Of a stretch of DNA of 64,000 nt, positions 27,136-38,332 are shown piece by piece. The position numbers were made by a program, and so were the translations under genes. The first letter of the stretch is position 1. Every line of letters starts with the position of its first letter. The notes beneath the pieces are model-generated. The model was given only the letters and a program-made list of their open reading frames with translations, was not told where the DNA came from and did no database searches. The stretch comes from Nannocystis sp. GTDB lineage: Bacteria; Myxococcota_A; Polyangia; Nannocystales; Nannocystaceae. Location of the stretch: NCBI RefSeq assembly GCF_016714285.1, contig NZ_JADJNN010000008.1, positions 248,001-312,000 on the forward strand, read 5' to 3'.

Positions 27136-28553
27136 GCCGTCGGCGCGGCGACCGGGCCGAGCTCGACGACGATCACGTGCTCGCCCGGTGCGACGCCCGT
27201 GATGGTGAAGGCGCGGCCGAGCGCGGGCGTGAAGGGGCGTCGGTCGAGCCACACGCGGGCCTCGGCGTCGGCCTCGACCTCGACCAGCAGGCGGCCCGGA
27301 TCCTGCGCGTGCTGGGCGACGCGCAGGCCCGGACGCGGGCCAGCGTCGTGCTGCAGGCCGGGGCCCTGCGGCGCGGCCTGCAGCGCGAGATCGAGGGTCG
27401 GCCGCACCAGCGCGCGCAGGCGCGGGACGACCAGGCGATCGGTGTCGCCAAGCGCCCCGGGGAAGGCCACGGAGGCGACCATGAACAGGCGTCGCGGGCC
27501 GCCGCGTTCGACCAGGGTGGCGTTCTCCAGCAGCGCGACGCGGGGGATCCGGCCGACGTTGTTGAACACCTCGACGGGCGCGCCGAAGGCCTCGTCGGGG
27601 ACCCGCCCGAGCCGCTTGCGCGTGATCTTCATGGTCGCCCGCATGCGCTCGACGTCCGTGAGGGAGATCGGGAAGCGCTGATCGGCCGGCAGCTCCTCGT
27701 GCAGCATCACCCGCCGCTGAACATCGTGGAGCTCGAAGAGGGTCGCGCAGTTGCCCTTGCAGCTTGCATGACGGCCGCTGGCCTCGCGCGCCGGCAGCTC
27801 GCCTTGCAGCTCGCCCTCGCGGTAGCGCATCGGCGGCGAGCTGCGCAGGGTGGGGCCGTCGCGGTTACCGTAGCGGGCCTGGATCGCCATCTCCGGCAGA
27901 CCCCAGCGCGGCGAGAGGTACTCCTGATTGAGCGCGTCGAAGCCGGCGATCCGGACCAGGCGGTTGTAGTCCTTGTTCGAGCTGTGCATCAGCGCCTCGT
28001 GGACCATGTCGGCGACCTGGCCGCTCTGCAGGCCCTCGGCGTCGCTGAACTCGATCTCGGCGTCGCCCGTGAGCCCGAGCGCCCCGAGCGTCCACAGGGC
28101 GCCCACCGAGGTCGCCAGCTTCACCGTCGAGGCCGGATGAAAGTAATGCCGCGGGACCTCGAAGGCGGTGTCGCCGAGGCTGTAGTGGAAGTAGCGCGGC
28201 TGGCCGACGCCGGGCCGCACGGTCACGACCAGCGCGCGCGAGAAGGCCGGCGGCTCGTAGTCGACGCGGCGATAGTGCTTGCCGAGGCTGTCCTTGTCGG
28301 CGAGCAGGCGGGCCATCGTGAACCAGCCGTCGCGGTCGCGGGCGGGGTCGAGGTTGAGGAGCTGCGGGTGCTCGGCGCGCAGGGCCAGCAGCGCGGGGTC
28401 CGGGGCCACGGGCTGCGCTGCGGGACGCGCCGGCGCTGCGACCTGCGCGGACGCTGCGGGCACCGGCGCAGCGCCTGGATCTGTCCCCGAGGACAGGCAG
28501 GCGCCGAGCACGATCGCCGGGGTCGGCCACCACAGCAGGCGAGGGCGAGGCAC
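27066..28553 (-). CDS. class-A-beta-lactamase-like serine hydrolase lipoprotein
   Basis: This 495-residue protein has a lipobox (LGAC, Cys19), a Pro/Ala-rich linker, and a penicillin-binding/beta-lactamase-type domain with the active-site SxxK motif STVK (Ser142-Lys145) and an SSN motif in MHSSNKDYN at the SDN position. The C-terminal 70 residues resemble a PEGA-type beta domain. It probably cuts or transfers peptide or amide bonds in the periplasm; true beta-lactamase activity is not implied. The GTG at 28553 places the signal peptide correctly and lies 28 bases after the stop of the YdcF-like gene, so the two may be cotranscribed. A hairpin element lies just after the lipobox. Confidence 0.82.
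   Translation of the reverse strand: MPRPRLLWWPTPAIVLGACLSSGTDPGAAPVPAASAQVAAPARPAAQPVAPDPALLALRAEHPQLLNLDPARDRDGWFTMARLLADKDSLGKHYRRVDYEPPAFSRALVVTVRPGVGQPRYFHYSLGDTAFEVPRHYFHPASTVKLATSVGALWTLGALGLTGDAEIEFSDAEGLQSGQVADMVHEALMHSSNKDYNRLVRIAGFDALNQEYLSPRWGLPEMAIQARYGNRDGPTLRSSPPMRYREGELQGELPAREASGRHASCKGNCATLFELHDVQRRVMLHEELPADQRFPISLTDVERMRATMKITRKRLGRVPDEAFGAPVEVFNNVGRIPRVALLENATLVERGGPRRLFMVASVAFPGALGDTDRLVVPRLRALVRPTLDLALQAAPQGPGLQHDAGPRPGLRVAQHAQDPGRLLVEVEADAEARVWLDRRPFTPALGRAFTITGVAPGEHVIVVELGPVAAPTAYRASLVTVARVATSMQAAAPLR
28482..28495. repeat. dispersed hairpin element in the serine-hydrolase gene
   Basis: Perfect TGTCC-ccga-GGACA, encoding part of LSSGTDPG directly after the lipobox Cys. 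Confidence 0.7.
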
Positions 28554-28581
28554 GGGGCGCCGGACGATATCACGGGGCCGA

Positions 28582-29169
28582 TCACGACGCGTCGGGATAG
28601 CGGCGCACGAGATAGCGGTAGTACCCGGCGAGCTCGCGCAGCAGCGACCAGGGCTCGCGCAGCTCGAGCTCGAGCGGCGCATGGGCGCCGTAAACCTGCT
28701 CGACGCCGAAGCGCCGCAGCGCCAGCTTGGTGCGCGTGAGGTGGTAGTACTGGCTGACCGCGACGACCGAGCGGAGGCCGTGCGCGCGCATGTGGGCGGC
28801 GACGAAGCGGGCCGTCTCGTAGGTGTTGATGCCGCCGCGATCCTCGATCACGGCCGCCGCCGGCACGCCGTGCTCGACGAGGTAGCGCTTCATGACCTCG
28901 GGCTCGGGCGGGCTGCCCGGATCCTGGCCGCCGCTGACGACGATCTGCGGGACCAGGCCGGCGCGGTGCAGCGCGAGCGCGGCGTCGAGGCGCAGCTCCA
29001 AGCGACGCGAGGGCTCGCCCGCGGCGCTGACGTGGTTGCCGAGCACGACCGCGAGATCCGCGGGCGCGCCGCGATCGGTACAGCCGTCCGTGCTCACGGC
29101 GATCAGGTGCAGCCCTGCCCACAGACCCAGAGTGAGGGCCCCGCGTCGCAGCCAGGTCCGGTACGCCAC
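28582..29169 (-). CDS. YdcF/SanA-family (DUF218) membrane protein
   Basis: This 195-residue protein has one N-terminal hydrophobic segment and a DUF218 domain: ADLAVVLGNHV, IVVSGGQDPGS, then GGINTYETARF, with a conserved pattern of acidic and Asn residues. Family members (SanA, ElyC, YdcF) act in envelope or peptidoglycan homeostasis. It starts at a GTG with TATCCT six bases upstream on the minus strand, again leaderless in type. The serine hydrolase follows it. Confidence 0.88.
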   Translation of the reverse strand: MAYRTWLRRGALTLGLWAGLHLIAVSTDGCTDRGAPADLAVVLGNHVSAAGEPSRRLELRLDAALALHRAGLVPQIVVSGGQDPGSPPEPEVMKRYLVEHGVPAAAVIEDRGGINTYETARFVAAHMRAHGLRSVVAVSQYYHLTRTKLALRRFGVEQVYGAHAPLELELREPWSLLRELAGYYRYLVRRYPDAS

Positions 29170-29185
29170 CGGACGAGGATAGCGG

Positions 29186-29295
29186 CGCGGGAGCCCTGAC
29201 GGGCGCGCCGTGGTTGGTTTTCCGCCGAGGCGGCCGCCGCGTTCGCCGACAACCTCGCGCGGGAGCCTTGACGGGCGCGCCGTGGTTGGTTTTTC
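29186..29295 (+). repeat. two 37-bp direct repeats, 72-bp period
   Basis: Near-identical copies beginning cgcgggagccYtgacgggcg start at 29186 and 29258 and end in tggttggttttt-like sequence. They differ at one C/T position and in T-run length. The T-rich ends and an internal ggcgcgcc palindrome suggest terminator-like or protein-binding units ahead of the ATP-grasp gene. Confidence 0.8.
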
Positions 29296-29306
29296 CTGGC
29301 CTCCCG

Positions 29307-30158
29307 ATGACCGTCGCCCTCGTCACTGCCCGGGCCGCGCGCTCGCTGGACGCCGACCTGCCCCCGCTCATGGCCGCCTTGACCCGCCGCGGGGTGGCCC
29401 ACGAGGTCGCCGTGTGGGACGACCCCGAGATCGACTGGCACCGCTTCACGCGGATCGTCGTGCGATCGACCTGGGACTACGCGGCGCGGCGCGGGAGCTT
29501 CCTCGCCTGGGCCGGACGCGCCGCCACGGCCGCGCCGCTGCACAACCCGCTGGCCGTGCTGCGCTGGAACACGGACAAGCGCTACCTCGCCGACCTCGCC
29601 GCGGCCGGGGTGGCCGTCGTGCCGACGCGCTGGTGCGTGCCCGGAAAGTCGCCGGAGCTCCCGGCTGGCGACTTCGTGGTCAAGCCCTCGGTGGGGGCCG
29701 GATCGGTCGGGGCGGCCCGCTTCGCGGCGCACGAGCATGCGGCCGCGACGGCGCACGTGGCCCGCCTGCACGCCGCGGGGCACGTCGCGCTGATCCAGCC
29801 CTACCTCGCGGCGATCGAGCGCCACGGCGAGACGGCGCTGGTGTTCTTCGCCGGCGAATTCAGCCACGCGGTCCGCAAGGCCGCGATCCTGGTGCCCGGA
29901 CTGCGCATGGTCGAGGGCCTCTACGCGGCCGAGGAGATCGGGCCGACCACTGTCAGTGCGTCCGAGCTGGCCCTCGCCGCCGCCGCGCTCGCGGCCGTGC
30001 CGGGGCGCCGCAAGCTGCTGTACGCCCGCGTCGACCTGGTCCCCGATGACGACGGCCAGCCGCGCGTGCTCGAGCTCGAGCTCGCCGAACCGTCGGTGTT
30101 CCTCGACCACGCCGACGGCGCCAGCGATCGCTTCGCCGCGGCACTCGCCGGGGTCTGA
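29307..30158 (+). CDS. ATP-grasp family ligase (RimK/DcsG-like)
   Basis: This 283-residue protein has the ATP-grasp pattern: RWNTDKRYLADL, VVKPSVGAGSVGAARF (ATP-binding lysine and Gly loop), VALIQPYL, and the metal-binding end YARVDLVPDDDGQPRVLELE with the EPSVFL tail. Enzymes of this type join a carboxylate to an amine, and it resembles the group that includes the cycloserine enzyme DcsG. No biosynthetic partners lie beside it, so the substrate is unknown. It is convergent with parB; two hairpin elements separate them. Confidence 0.85.
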   Translation: MTVALVTARAARSLDADLPPLMAALTRRGVAHEVAVWDDPEIDWHRFTRIVVRSTWDYAARRGSFLAWAGRAATAAPLHNPLAVLRWNTDKRYLADLAAAGVAVVPTRWCVPGKSPELPAGDFVVKPSVGAGSVGAARFAAHEHAAATAHVARLHAAGHVALIQPYLAAIERHGETALVFFAGEFSHAVRKAAILVPGLRMVEGLYAAEEIGPTTVSASELALAAAALAAVPGRRKLLYARVDLVPDDDGQPRVLELELAEPSVFLDHADGASDRFAAALAGV

Positions 30159-30161
30159 GCC

Positions 30162-30228
30162 TGTCCCGAGGGACAGGCCCTTGGCCAGCGAACGCGCTCG
30201 CGGGGCTCTGAGCCTGTCCCGAAGGACA
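30162..30228. terminator. duplicated hairpins between ATP-grasp gene and parB
   Basis: CCTGTCC-cgag-GGACAGG (about 30160-30177) and CCTGTCC-cgaa-GGACAGG (about 30213-30230) are copies of the dispersed hairpin with 7-bp stems, each preceded by a g(g)ggctctgagc-like sequence. Lying between convergent stops, they may act as a bidirectional terminator, although no T-run follows. Confidence 0.6.
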
Positions 30229-30233
30229 GGCCC

Positions 30234-31154
30234 CTAACCCTCGTCGCGCGCGTCGCCGGGCAGCAAGGTGGCGAGCAGGCGGTCGAGCTCGTCGAGGCTG
30301 GCGTAGGGCACCTCGATCGTGCCGCTGCCCTGCTTCTTCGCGTCCGTCTTGACCGCCACCTTGACGCCGAGGCCGCGGCGCAGCCGCTCCTCGAGGTCGC
30401 GGACGATGAGCACGCGCGCGCGCTCGGACTCACTCGGCTCGGCGGGCTCGGGCGGCGGGTGCAGGCGCAGCTTCACCGCCCGCTCGATCGCCCGCACCGT
30501 GTAGCCGCGCTGGATCGCCTCGAGCGCCAGCTCGATCATGTCGGCCGGGTTCTCGAGCGCGAGCAGGGCCCGCGCGTGGCCCATGCTGAGGCGGCCCTCC
30601 TGCACGAAGCCCTGGACCTTCGGCGGCAGCTTGAGCAGGCGCAGCGCGTTGGCGATGGTGCTGCGGTCTTTGCCCAGGCGCTCGGCGAGCTGCTCCTGGG
30701 TGTACTCGCGGACGTCCATCAGCTGGCGATAGGCGGCGGCCTCCTCGATTGGGCTGAGGTCGAGGCGCTGCAGGTTCTCCAGCACCGCGAGCTCGAGGCG
30801 ATCGCTCTCGGGGGTGTCGCGTACGACCACCGGGACGTCGTGCAGCCCGGCCAGCTGGGCCGAGCGCCAGCGTCGCTCGCCAGCGACGATCATGAAGCTG
30901 CCCGGCGGATCGTTGTGCGGGGTGACGACGATCGGCTGCAAGATCCCGTGGATCTTGATGCTGTCGGCCAGCTCGCGGAGCAGCGCGGCCTCGAAGTGCT
31001 TGCGCGGCTGATCGCGGTTGGGGACCAGGCTCTCGATCGGCAGGCTCCGCAGCGTCGACCCGCCCGCCTCGGGGCTCTGGGCGGGTTCGCTGGGGCGCTG
31101 CGGGATCAGGGCTCCGAGGCCGCGGCCGAGGACGGGACGCTTGGGCAGGTTCAC
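30234..31154 (-). CDS. parB: chromosome partitioning protein ParB
   Basis: This 306-residue DNA-binding CTP-switch protein spreads from parS sites and works with ParA in chromosome segregation. It has LGRGLGALIP near the N-terminus, the nucleotide motif VAGERRWRSAQLAG, the helix-turn-helix around QEQLAERLGKDRSTIANALRLL, and a C-terminal dimer region. It overlaps parA by four bases (ATGA on the minus strand). I saw no parS-like 16-bp palindrome in the window. Confidence 0.97.
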   Translation of the reverse strand: MNLPKRPVLGRGLGALIPQRPSEPAQSPEAGGSTLRSLPIESLVPNRDQPRKHFEAALLRELADSIKIHGILQPIVVTPHNDPPGSFMIVAGERRWRSAQLAGLHDVPVVVRDTPESDRLELAVLENLQRLDLSPIEEAAAYRQLMDVREYTQEQLAERLGKDRSTIANALRLLKLPPKVQGFVQEGRLSMGHARALLALENPADMIELALEAIQRGYTVRAIERAVKLRLHPPPEPAEPSESERARVLIVRDLEERLRRGLGVKVAVKTDAKKQGSGTIEVPYASLDELDRLLATLLPGDARDEG

Positions 31155-31987
31155 GGCTTTTGCCTCGCTTCCTGGCGCGCCAGCAGCTCTTGCGCGAGCT
31201 CGAGGTAGGCCTTGGCGCCCTTGCTCTCGATGTCGTAGAGCAGCACGGGCTTGCCGTGGCTCGGGCTCTCGCTGAGGCGCACGTTGGGGGGGATCACGGT
31301 CTCGAACACGTGTTCGGCGAAGTGGCGCTTGACCTCCGCGACCACCTGCTGGGCCAGGTTGGTGCGCTTGTCGAGCATGCAGAAGACGATGCCCTCGACC
31401 TGCAGCCGCGGGTTCAGTGAATCCTTGATCATGCCGATCGTGCCAGTCAACGCGCCCAGGCCCTCGAGCGAGAAGTACTTGGCCTGCATCGGGATCAGCA
31501 CCGAGTCGGCGGCGACCAGGGCGTTGAGGGTGAGCAGGCCGAGCGAGGGCGGGCAGTCGAGGATGATGTAGTCCCAGGGCAGCGGCGCCGCCTTCTTGAA
31601 CGCCCGCGCCAGCACGGTCTCGCGGCTCAGCACGCTGACCAGCTCGATCTCCGCGCCAGCGAGGTCCTCCGAGGCCGGCACGACCTGCAGCGTGGGCAGC
31701 TCGGTCGGCTGCACCACCGAGAGCAGCGAGGCCCCGCCGAGCAGCAGCTCGTAGCTGCCGGCCTTGATGTGGCCGCGGCTCTGACCCACCGCCGAGCTGG
31801 CGTTGCCCTGCGGGTCGAGGTCGACCAGCAGCACCCGCTTCTCCGCCGCCGCGAGGCTGGCCGCGAGGTTGACCGCGGTGGTCGTCTTGCCCTCGCCGCC
31901 CTTCTGGTTGCTGATCGCCACCACCCGCGCGCCGCGTGACGTGCTCGGGTCAGGGCGGGCTACCTTCGCTGCGGGGTCGGTCGACAC
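31151..31987 (-). CDS. parA: chromosome partitioning ATPase ParA/Soj
   Basis: This 278-residue ATPase has the deviant Walker A motif KGGEGKTTT, with Glu where most ParA proteins have Val, plus VDLDPQGNAS and the DCPPSLGLLTLNAL motif. A frame to 31996 is open, but AAGGAG eight bases before the GTG at 31987 decides the start. It forms an operon with parB. The gid genes that often precede parA are absent; instead a 57-codon gene is divergent. Confidence 0.96.
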   Translation of the reverse strand: MSTDPAAKVARPDPSTSRGARVVAISNQKGGEGKTTTAVNLAASLAAAEKRVLLVDLDPQGNASSAVGQSRGHIKAGSYELLLGGASLLSVVQPTELPTLQVVPASEDLAGAEIELVSVLSRETVLARAFKKAAPLPWDYIILDCPPSLGLLTLNALVAADSVLIPMQAKYFSLEGLGALTGTIGMIKDSLNPRLQVEGIVFCMLDKRTNLAQQVVAEVKRHFAEHVFETVIPPNVRLSESPSHGKPVLLYDIESKGAKAYLELAQELLARQEARQKP

Positions 31988-32097
31988 GCGGCCCACTCCT
32001 TACCATCCGCCGGCCCGCGCTGCTTGTTTCGCGCAGGCCTCGAGACGACGCGTAGTTTATTTGCCTACATGTACGGACATGGCTTACGAAGCCAGAC

Positions 32098-32271
32098 ATG
32101 AGCTACTTCCGGACCGCGTTCACAAGCTTCGAGGAGTTCAAGCGCGAGGCGCTGCAAGATCTTGATGATCTTGGCAAAGAGGAGATCGAACTGATGCGTG
32201 AAGTGGAGGACCACGACAACTTCCATCGCCGCCCGGCGCGAGGCCGTCGGCCGTTCTACGACCTCGAGTAA
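32098..32271 (+). CDS. small acidic hypothetical protein (57 aa)
   Basis: The frame from ATG to TAA gives 57 residues: MSYFRTAFTSF, then two acidic helices (EEFKREALQDLDDLGKEEI and LMREVEDHD), then a basic stretch RRPARGRR and FYDLE. Codon use is less GC-biased than neighbours. It is divergent from parAB and ends three bases before the convergent lipoprotein stop. I do not recognise it; the regular helix pattern and the stop placed exactly before the next gene support a real gene. Confidence 0.6.
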   Translation: MSYFRTAFTSFEEFKREALQDLDDLGKEEIELMREVEDHDNFHRRPARGRRPFYDLE

Positions 32272-32274
32272 GCC

Positions 32275-33633
32275 TCACTGGCCTGGCGTCGGGGCCGCGA
32301 AGCTCCAGGTTCCCGGCTCGTCCGGTGCGGCCGGATCACTGCGGACCAGCGCCTCCTCCTGCGCGGCCGGGTCAGGCGGGACAAGAGGCTCGGGCCCGGC
32401 CCGGTAGGTCGATCGGAGGAGCTTCGAGCCGTCGCGCAGCGCCACCGGCTCATGCACCGCGAGGCCCGCGTTGGCGATCGTGGTGTCATCGGTGACGAGC
32501 ACGAGACCGCCGCCCGTCGGGCCAGTGTACAGGTTGCCGACGATGATCGCCCGCTGGCCCGGGGCGAGGCAGGTGCTCGGCTGGCAACCGCCGTCGCCGG
32601 CCAGAAACAGCAGCGGATCGGCGCCGGTCGGCGCGTCCGAGAGATCGTCGGCGATGGTCCACGTGGCCAGGTCCACGGTGCCCGGGCCGAGGTTCTCGAT
32701 CTCGACGAACTCGGCGTGCTTCTCGAGGTTGCCTGGACCCGGCGGGTTGCTGAGCACCTCGACGATCGCCACCTCGGCGGGCAGCGCCTCGCCGGTGGTC
32801 CCGCTGTCGTCGCCGGTCGTGCCGGCCTCGAGCTCCGTGGCGGTGCCGGGGCTGGGCGGGCAGGCCGACCAGTCGCTGGCGTCGTCGTGATCGATCGCGG
32901 AGCCGCGGCACAGCGACTCCCCCGGCCCGGGCGCAGCCGCCGGGGCGCCGAGCCACAGGCCACGGGCGTCCCACGGGGCCGGCTGAGCTGCGCCGTGGAT
33001 CAACGCGTCACCCATGATGTCGCCGACGTGCAGGAGGACCCCGCCGTCGGCGTTGCGCAGGCCCTCGCTCGACGCGAAGGCGACCCGCACACCGTTGTCG
33101 ATCGCGGCCACCGGCGGATCGGGCACATCGGCCGCGGCGGCGAAGCGCAGCACGAGCAGGCGCTCACCCGGCAGCAGCACCTGGCCGGCGAGGCCGAGCG
33201 CGTCGGCGCTGAGCGTCGGCCAGGCGCGTGCGTCGATCTCGAGGCCCGTCAGATCGATCGGCAGCTCACCGACGTGCGCGATCTCGAGGAATTCGGGGCT
33301 GTCCGGGCCGCCGTCCTTGCCGTTCGGGTCGGGGTGCAGCTCGGCGATCTGCAGGGCGCTCAGGTCGAGCGGGGGGCCGGTGCCGGTGTCGCTCGAGGCC
33401 CCACCGTCGCTGGTCGCGGGGGGCGGGCCGCTGGTCGTGGTCGTTGTACTCGTCGAGGTCGAGCTCGGGGTCTTGTCGCGCTCGCGCGCGGGCAACTGCC
33501 AGCTGGTCGTACCGGACGCGGCGGATGAGCCGGACTCGGTGGCCGCGACGCTGGTCGTGGGTTCACTGCCTGGCGGCTCGAAGGGGACGCACGCGAGCAG
33601 CAGGACGAGGGGGAGGGGGGCGCAGTTTCGCAT
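32275..33633 (-). CDS. lipoprotein with two lamin-tail domains
   Basis: This 452-residue protein has a signal peptide and lipobox (LLAC, Cys about 15), a Ser/Thr linker to about residue 85, and two lamin-tail (LTD) beta domains. The first begins LQIAELHPDPNG with EFLEIAHVGELPIDLTG (about 90-250). The second begins VAIVEVLSNPPGPGN with EFVEIENLGPGTVDL (about 290-420). LTD proteins in myxobacteria are usually surface or secreted; the partner is unknown. An upstream in-frame ATG at 33675 would spoil the signal peptide, so 33633 is chosen. Confidence 0.85.
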   Translation of the reverse strand: MRNCAPLPLVLLLACVPFEPPGSEPTTSVAATESGSSAASGTTSWQLPARERDKTPSSTSTSTTTTTSGPPPATSDGGASSDTGTGPPLDLSALQIAELHPDPNGKDGGPDSPEFLEIAHVGELPIDLTGLEIDARAWPTLSADALGLAGQVLLPGERLLVLRFAAAADVPDPPVAAIDNGVRVAFASSEGLRNADGGVLLHVGDIMGDALIHGAAQPAPWDARGLWLGAPAAAPGPGESLCRGSAIDHDDASDWSACPPSPGTATELEAGTTGDDSGTTGEALPAEVAIVEVLSNPPGPGNLEKHAEFVEIENLGPGTVDLATWTIADDLSDAPTGADPLLFLAGDGGCQPSTCLAPGQRAIIVGNLYTGPTGGGLVLVTDDTTIANAGLAVHEPVALRDGSKLLRSTYRAGPEPLVPPDPAAQEEALVRSDPAAPDEPGTWSFAAPTPGQ

Positions 33634-33796
33634 GCGGCCGTGTTCGCCCCCGGCGATGGTGGCGTTGCGCGGCAATCATGGCTGACCGTCCGCGGCCGAT
33701 CCGAGGGCGCCCGAACTGAGCTGGACGGCGGGCGTTTGATCAGGCGAAAAGCTCATTACTTACGAAGCATTGCTTGCTGCCAATGCAACGAAGATA

Positions 33797-35632
33797 TCAG
33801 CCGATGCCGTAGTCCTTGAGCTTGCGATAGAGCGTGGTGCGATCAATGCCGAGGAGGGCCGCGGCACGGGCCTTGTTGCCGCCGGTGGCCGACAGCGCCG
33901 CGACGATCGCCTCACGCTCGAGCTCCGCGAGCGGCCGCACCACGGCGTTGGCGTCGGTCAGCGTCGGACCCAGGGGAGCGGCGTGCAGCAGCTCGGGCGG
34001 CAGGTCGTCCTGCTCGAGCACCGGCCCGTCGCCGAGGACCAGCGCCCGCTCGATGACGTTGCGCAGCTCGCGGACGTTGCCCGGCCAGCGGTAGCGACAG
34101 AGCACCTCGAGCGCCGCCGGGGCGATCTGCTCGACGCGCCGGGCGACCCGCTCGCCGATCGTTCGCAGGAAGTGCTGCGCGAGCAGGGGGATGTCGTCCC
34201 GACGCTCCCGCAGCGGCGGCAGCTGCGTCTGGATCACGCTCAGGCGGTACAGCAGGTCCTCGCGGAAGCGGCCCTCGCTGACGAGCTGCCGCAGGTCGCG
34301 GTGGGTCGCGGCGACCAGGCGGACGTCGACCGTGATCTCCCGGGTGCCGCCGACGCGGGTGAGGGTCCGGTTCTCGAGCACCCGCAGCATGCGAGCCTGT
34401 GCTCCTGGGCTGAGCTCGCCGACCTCGTCCATGAACAAGGTGCCCGTGCTGGCGCGGGCGAACACCCCGTCGTGCTGGCTCACCGCTCCCGTGAAGGCGC
34501 CCTTCTCGTGGCCGAACAGCTCGCTCTCGAGGAGCGACTCGGCGATCGCGGCGCAGTTGATGGCGACGAAGGGCCGGCTCGCGCGCGGGGACAGGCCGTG
34601 GACCATCCCGGCCGCGAGCTCCTTACCCGTGCCGCTCTCGCCGAGCAGGAGCACGCTCGAAGTGGTGCTGGCGACCCGCTCGAGGAAAACCTGGAGGCGC
34701 TGGATCGCCGGGGAGTGGCCGATCATCTCGCCGTGCGCGGCGGCCGGCCCGTGGCGGACCGCGGCGCTCAGCTGCTGGCGCTCGCGCGCGCTGTCGCCGA
34801 TCGCCCCGATCAGCTGCGCCGCGCAGACCAACAGGCGCAGTGCCTCGTCGTCGTAGGTGCAGCGCAGCGCCTCCCGCGGGCCCCACTCGACGTAGAAGAT
34901 CAGGCTCTCGACCGGAGCCGCCATCGCCCCGAGGATCCCGCGCATCTGCACCGATCGACGGTCCGCGAGGTCGGGCTCGGCGAGCACGTCGTGCAGCAAC
35001 ACGCCGCGGCGCTCCCGGAGCACCCGCGCCAGCAGGGCAGGGGACAGGGCCAGGTCGGGCAGAGGACCCGTGCTCGCGGCGCTCAGGATGTCGCTGCCGT
35101 CCGGGCTCAGCAGCAAGGCGCGGGCGGCCGGCAGCGCATCGACGGCCCATGAAGTCGCGGCCCGCAGCACCGCCGGCAGCGAGCCGCAGCGGGCCAGCTT
35201 GTCACCGAGAGCCGCCAGCGCGGCCAGTCGACTCGCCCCGGGCGTCGCGCTGAGGACTCCGGTCGCGTCGAGCTCGACCGCCCGCGTCGGCGCCTGCGGC
35301 GGGCTCGTGGTCTCGCTCGCGGGGCGGCTGGTGGCGATCACCAGCGTGCTGTTGCCGACCGTCAGCGCGGCCCCCGGCGCGAGCAGCTGGCCCGGCTTCA
35401 ACGCCACCCGCTGTCCGGCCTCGAGGGTCCACACCGGGTTCACGCCGGGGATCTCGAGCACGCGCAGGCCCGTGGCCTCGGCCTGCACACTGAGGTGATG
35501 GCGCGACACTGCCCCGTCGCTGAGCTGCAGGCGCTCGCCCGCGCCGCGCCCGATCGTCAGGGGCTCCGCGCCGAGCGAGATCTGTCGCCCCTTGTCGGGC
35601 CCGGATTGTACGGTGATCAGCAGCGGACGCAC
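33797..35632 (-). CDS. FHA-GAF sigma-54-dependent activator
   Basis: This 611-residue regulator has an N-terminal FHA domain (about 1-100; TIGRG, SRHHLSV) that binds phosphothreonine, a GAF domain (about 140-285), an AAA+ domain (Walker A GESGTGK 331-337, canonical GAFTGA 378-383, Walker B TLFMDEV 398-404) and a Fis-type helix-turn-helix (588-611). FHA-sigma-54 activators in myxobacteria relay Ser/Thr kinase signals to transcription, so a kinase in this window could be its partner. The GTG start is set by TACACT eight bases upstream on the minus strand; an ATG at 35656 is the alternative. It is divergent from lon. Confidence 0.9.
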   Translation of the reverse strand: MRPLLITVQSGPDKGRQISLGAEPLTIGRGAGERLQLSDGAVSRHHLSVQAEATGLRVLEIPGVNPVWTLEAGQRVALKPGQLLAPGAALTVGNSTLVIATSRPASETTSPPQAPTRAVELDATGVLSATPGASRLAALAALGDKLARCGSLPAVLRAATSWAVDALPAARALLLSPDGSDILSAASTGPLPDLALSPALLARVLRERRGVLLHDVLAEPDLADRRSVQMRGILGAMAAPVESLIFYVEWGPREALRCTYDDEALRLLVCAAQLIGAIGDSARERQQLSAAVRHGPAAAHGEMIGHSPAIQRLQVFLERVASTTSSVLLLGESGTGKELAAGMVHGLSPRASRPFVAINCAAIAESLLESELFGHEKGAFTGAVSQHDGVFARASTGTLFMDEVGELSPGAQARMLRVLENRTLTRVGGTREITVDVRLVAATHRDLRQLVSEGRFREDLLYRLSVIQTQLPPLRERRDDIPLLAQHFLRTIGERVARRVEQIAPAALEVLCRYRWPGNVRELRNVIERALVLGDGPVLEQDDLPPELLHAAPLGPTLTDANAVVRPLAELEREAIVAALSATGGNKARAAALLGIDRTTLYRKLKDYGIG

Positions 35633-35710
35633 GCGCGGCGAGTGTACACCGGTCATGACACGCGCCGGATCCGCCTGCCCGGACGTGCAGGACGGCACCT
35701 CCACGCCAGG

Positions 35711-35738
35711 TTGACAGCCCGGTGACGGATGTTAGGGT
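35711..35738 (+). promoter_or_regulatory. lon promoter
   Basis: TTGACA (35711-35716), 16 bases, then TAGGGT (35733-35738), ending 12 bases before the lon GTG. No heat-shock operator or Shine-Dalgarno is visible. Confidence 0.7.
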
Positions 35739-35750
35739 TCCGCCACTTCT

Positions 35751-38201
<2,451 letters not shown>

Positions 38202-38233
38202 TCCAGGGCTGGTCCGTGGTCAGCCAATGTCAG

Positions 38234-38270
38234 CCCGCGGCACCATCGGGGCCGCGGGTGAGCCTCACCG
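38234..38270. terminator. possible terminator after lon
   Basis: CCCGCGGC (38234-38241) pairs with GCCGCGGG (38251-38258), followed at once by the smaller GGTGAG-C-CTCACC palindrome. There is no T-run. Confidence 0.4.
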
Positions 38271-38332
38271 TGGTCGTGAGCGGACGCCCGTTCTAATGCC
38301 CTCCGACCCCAAATGAGCCGTCCGGAGCGGCG

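Noticed and set aside
30234..32100. parS site near parAB
   Set aside because: No TGTTTCACGTGAAACA-like palindrome was found here; scattered GTTTCAC and GTGAAAC halves elsewhere (41453, 42586, 47512) have no partner arm.
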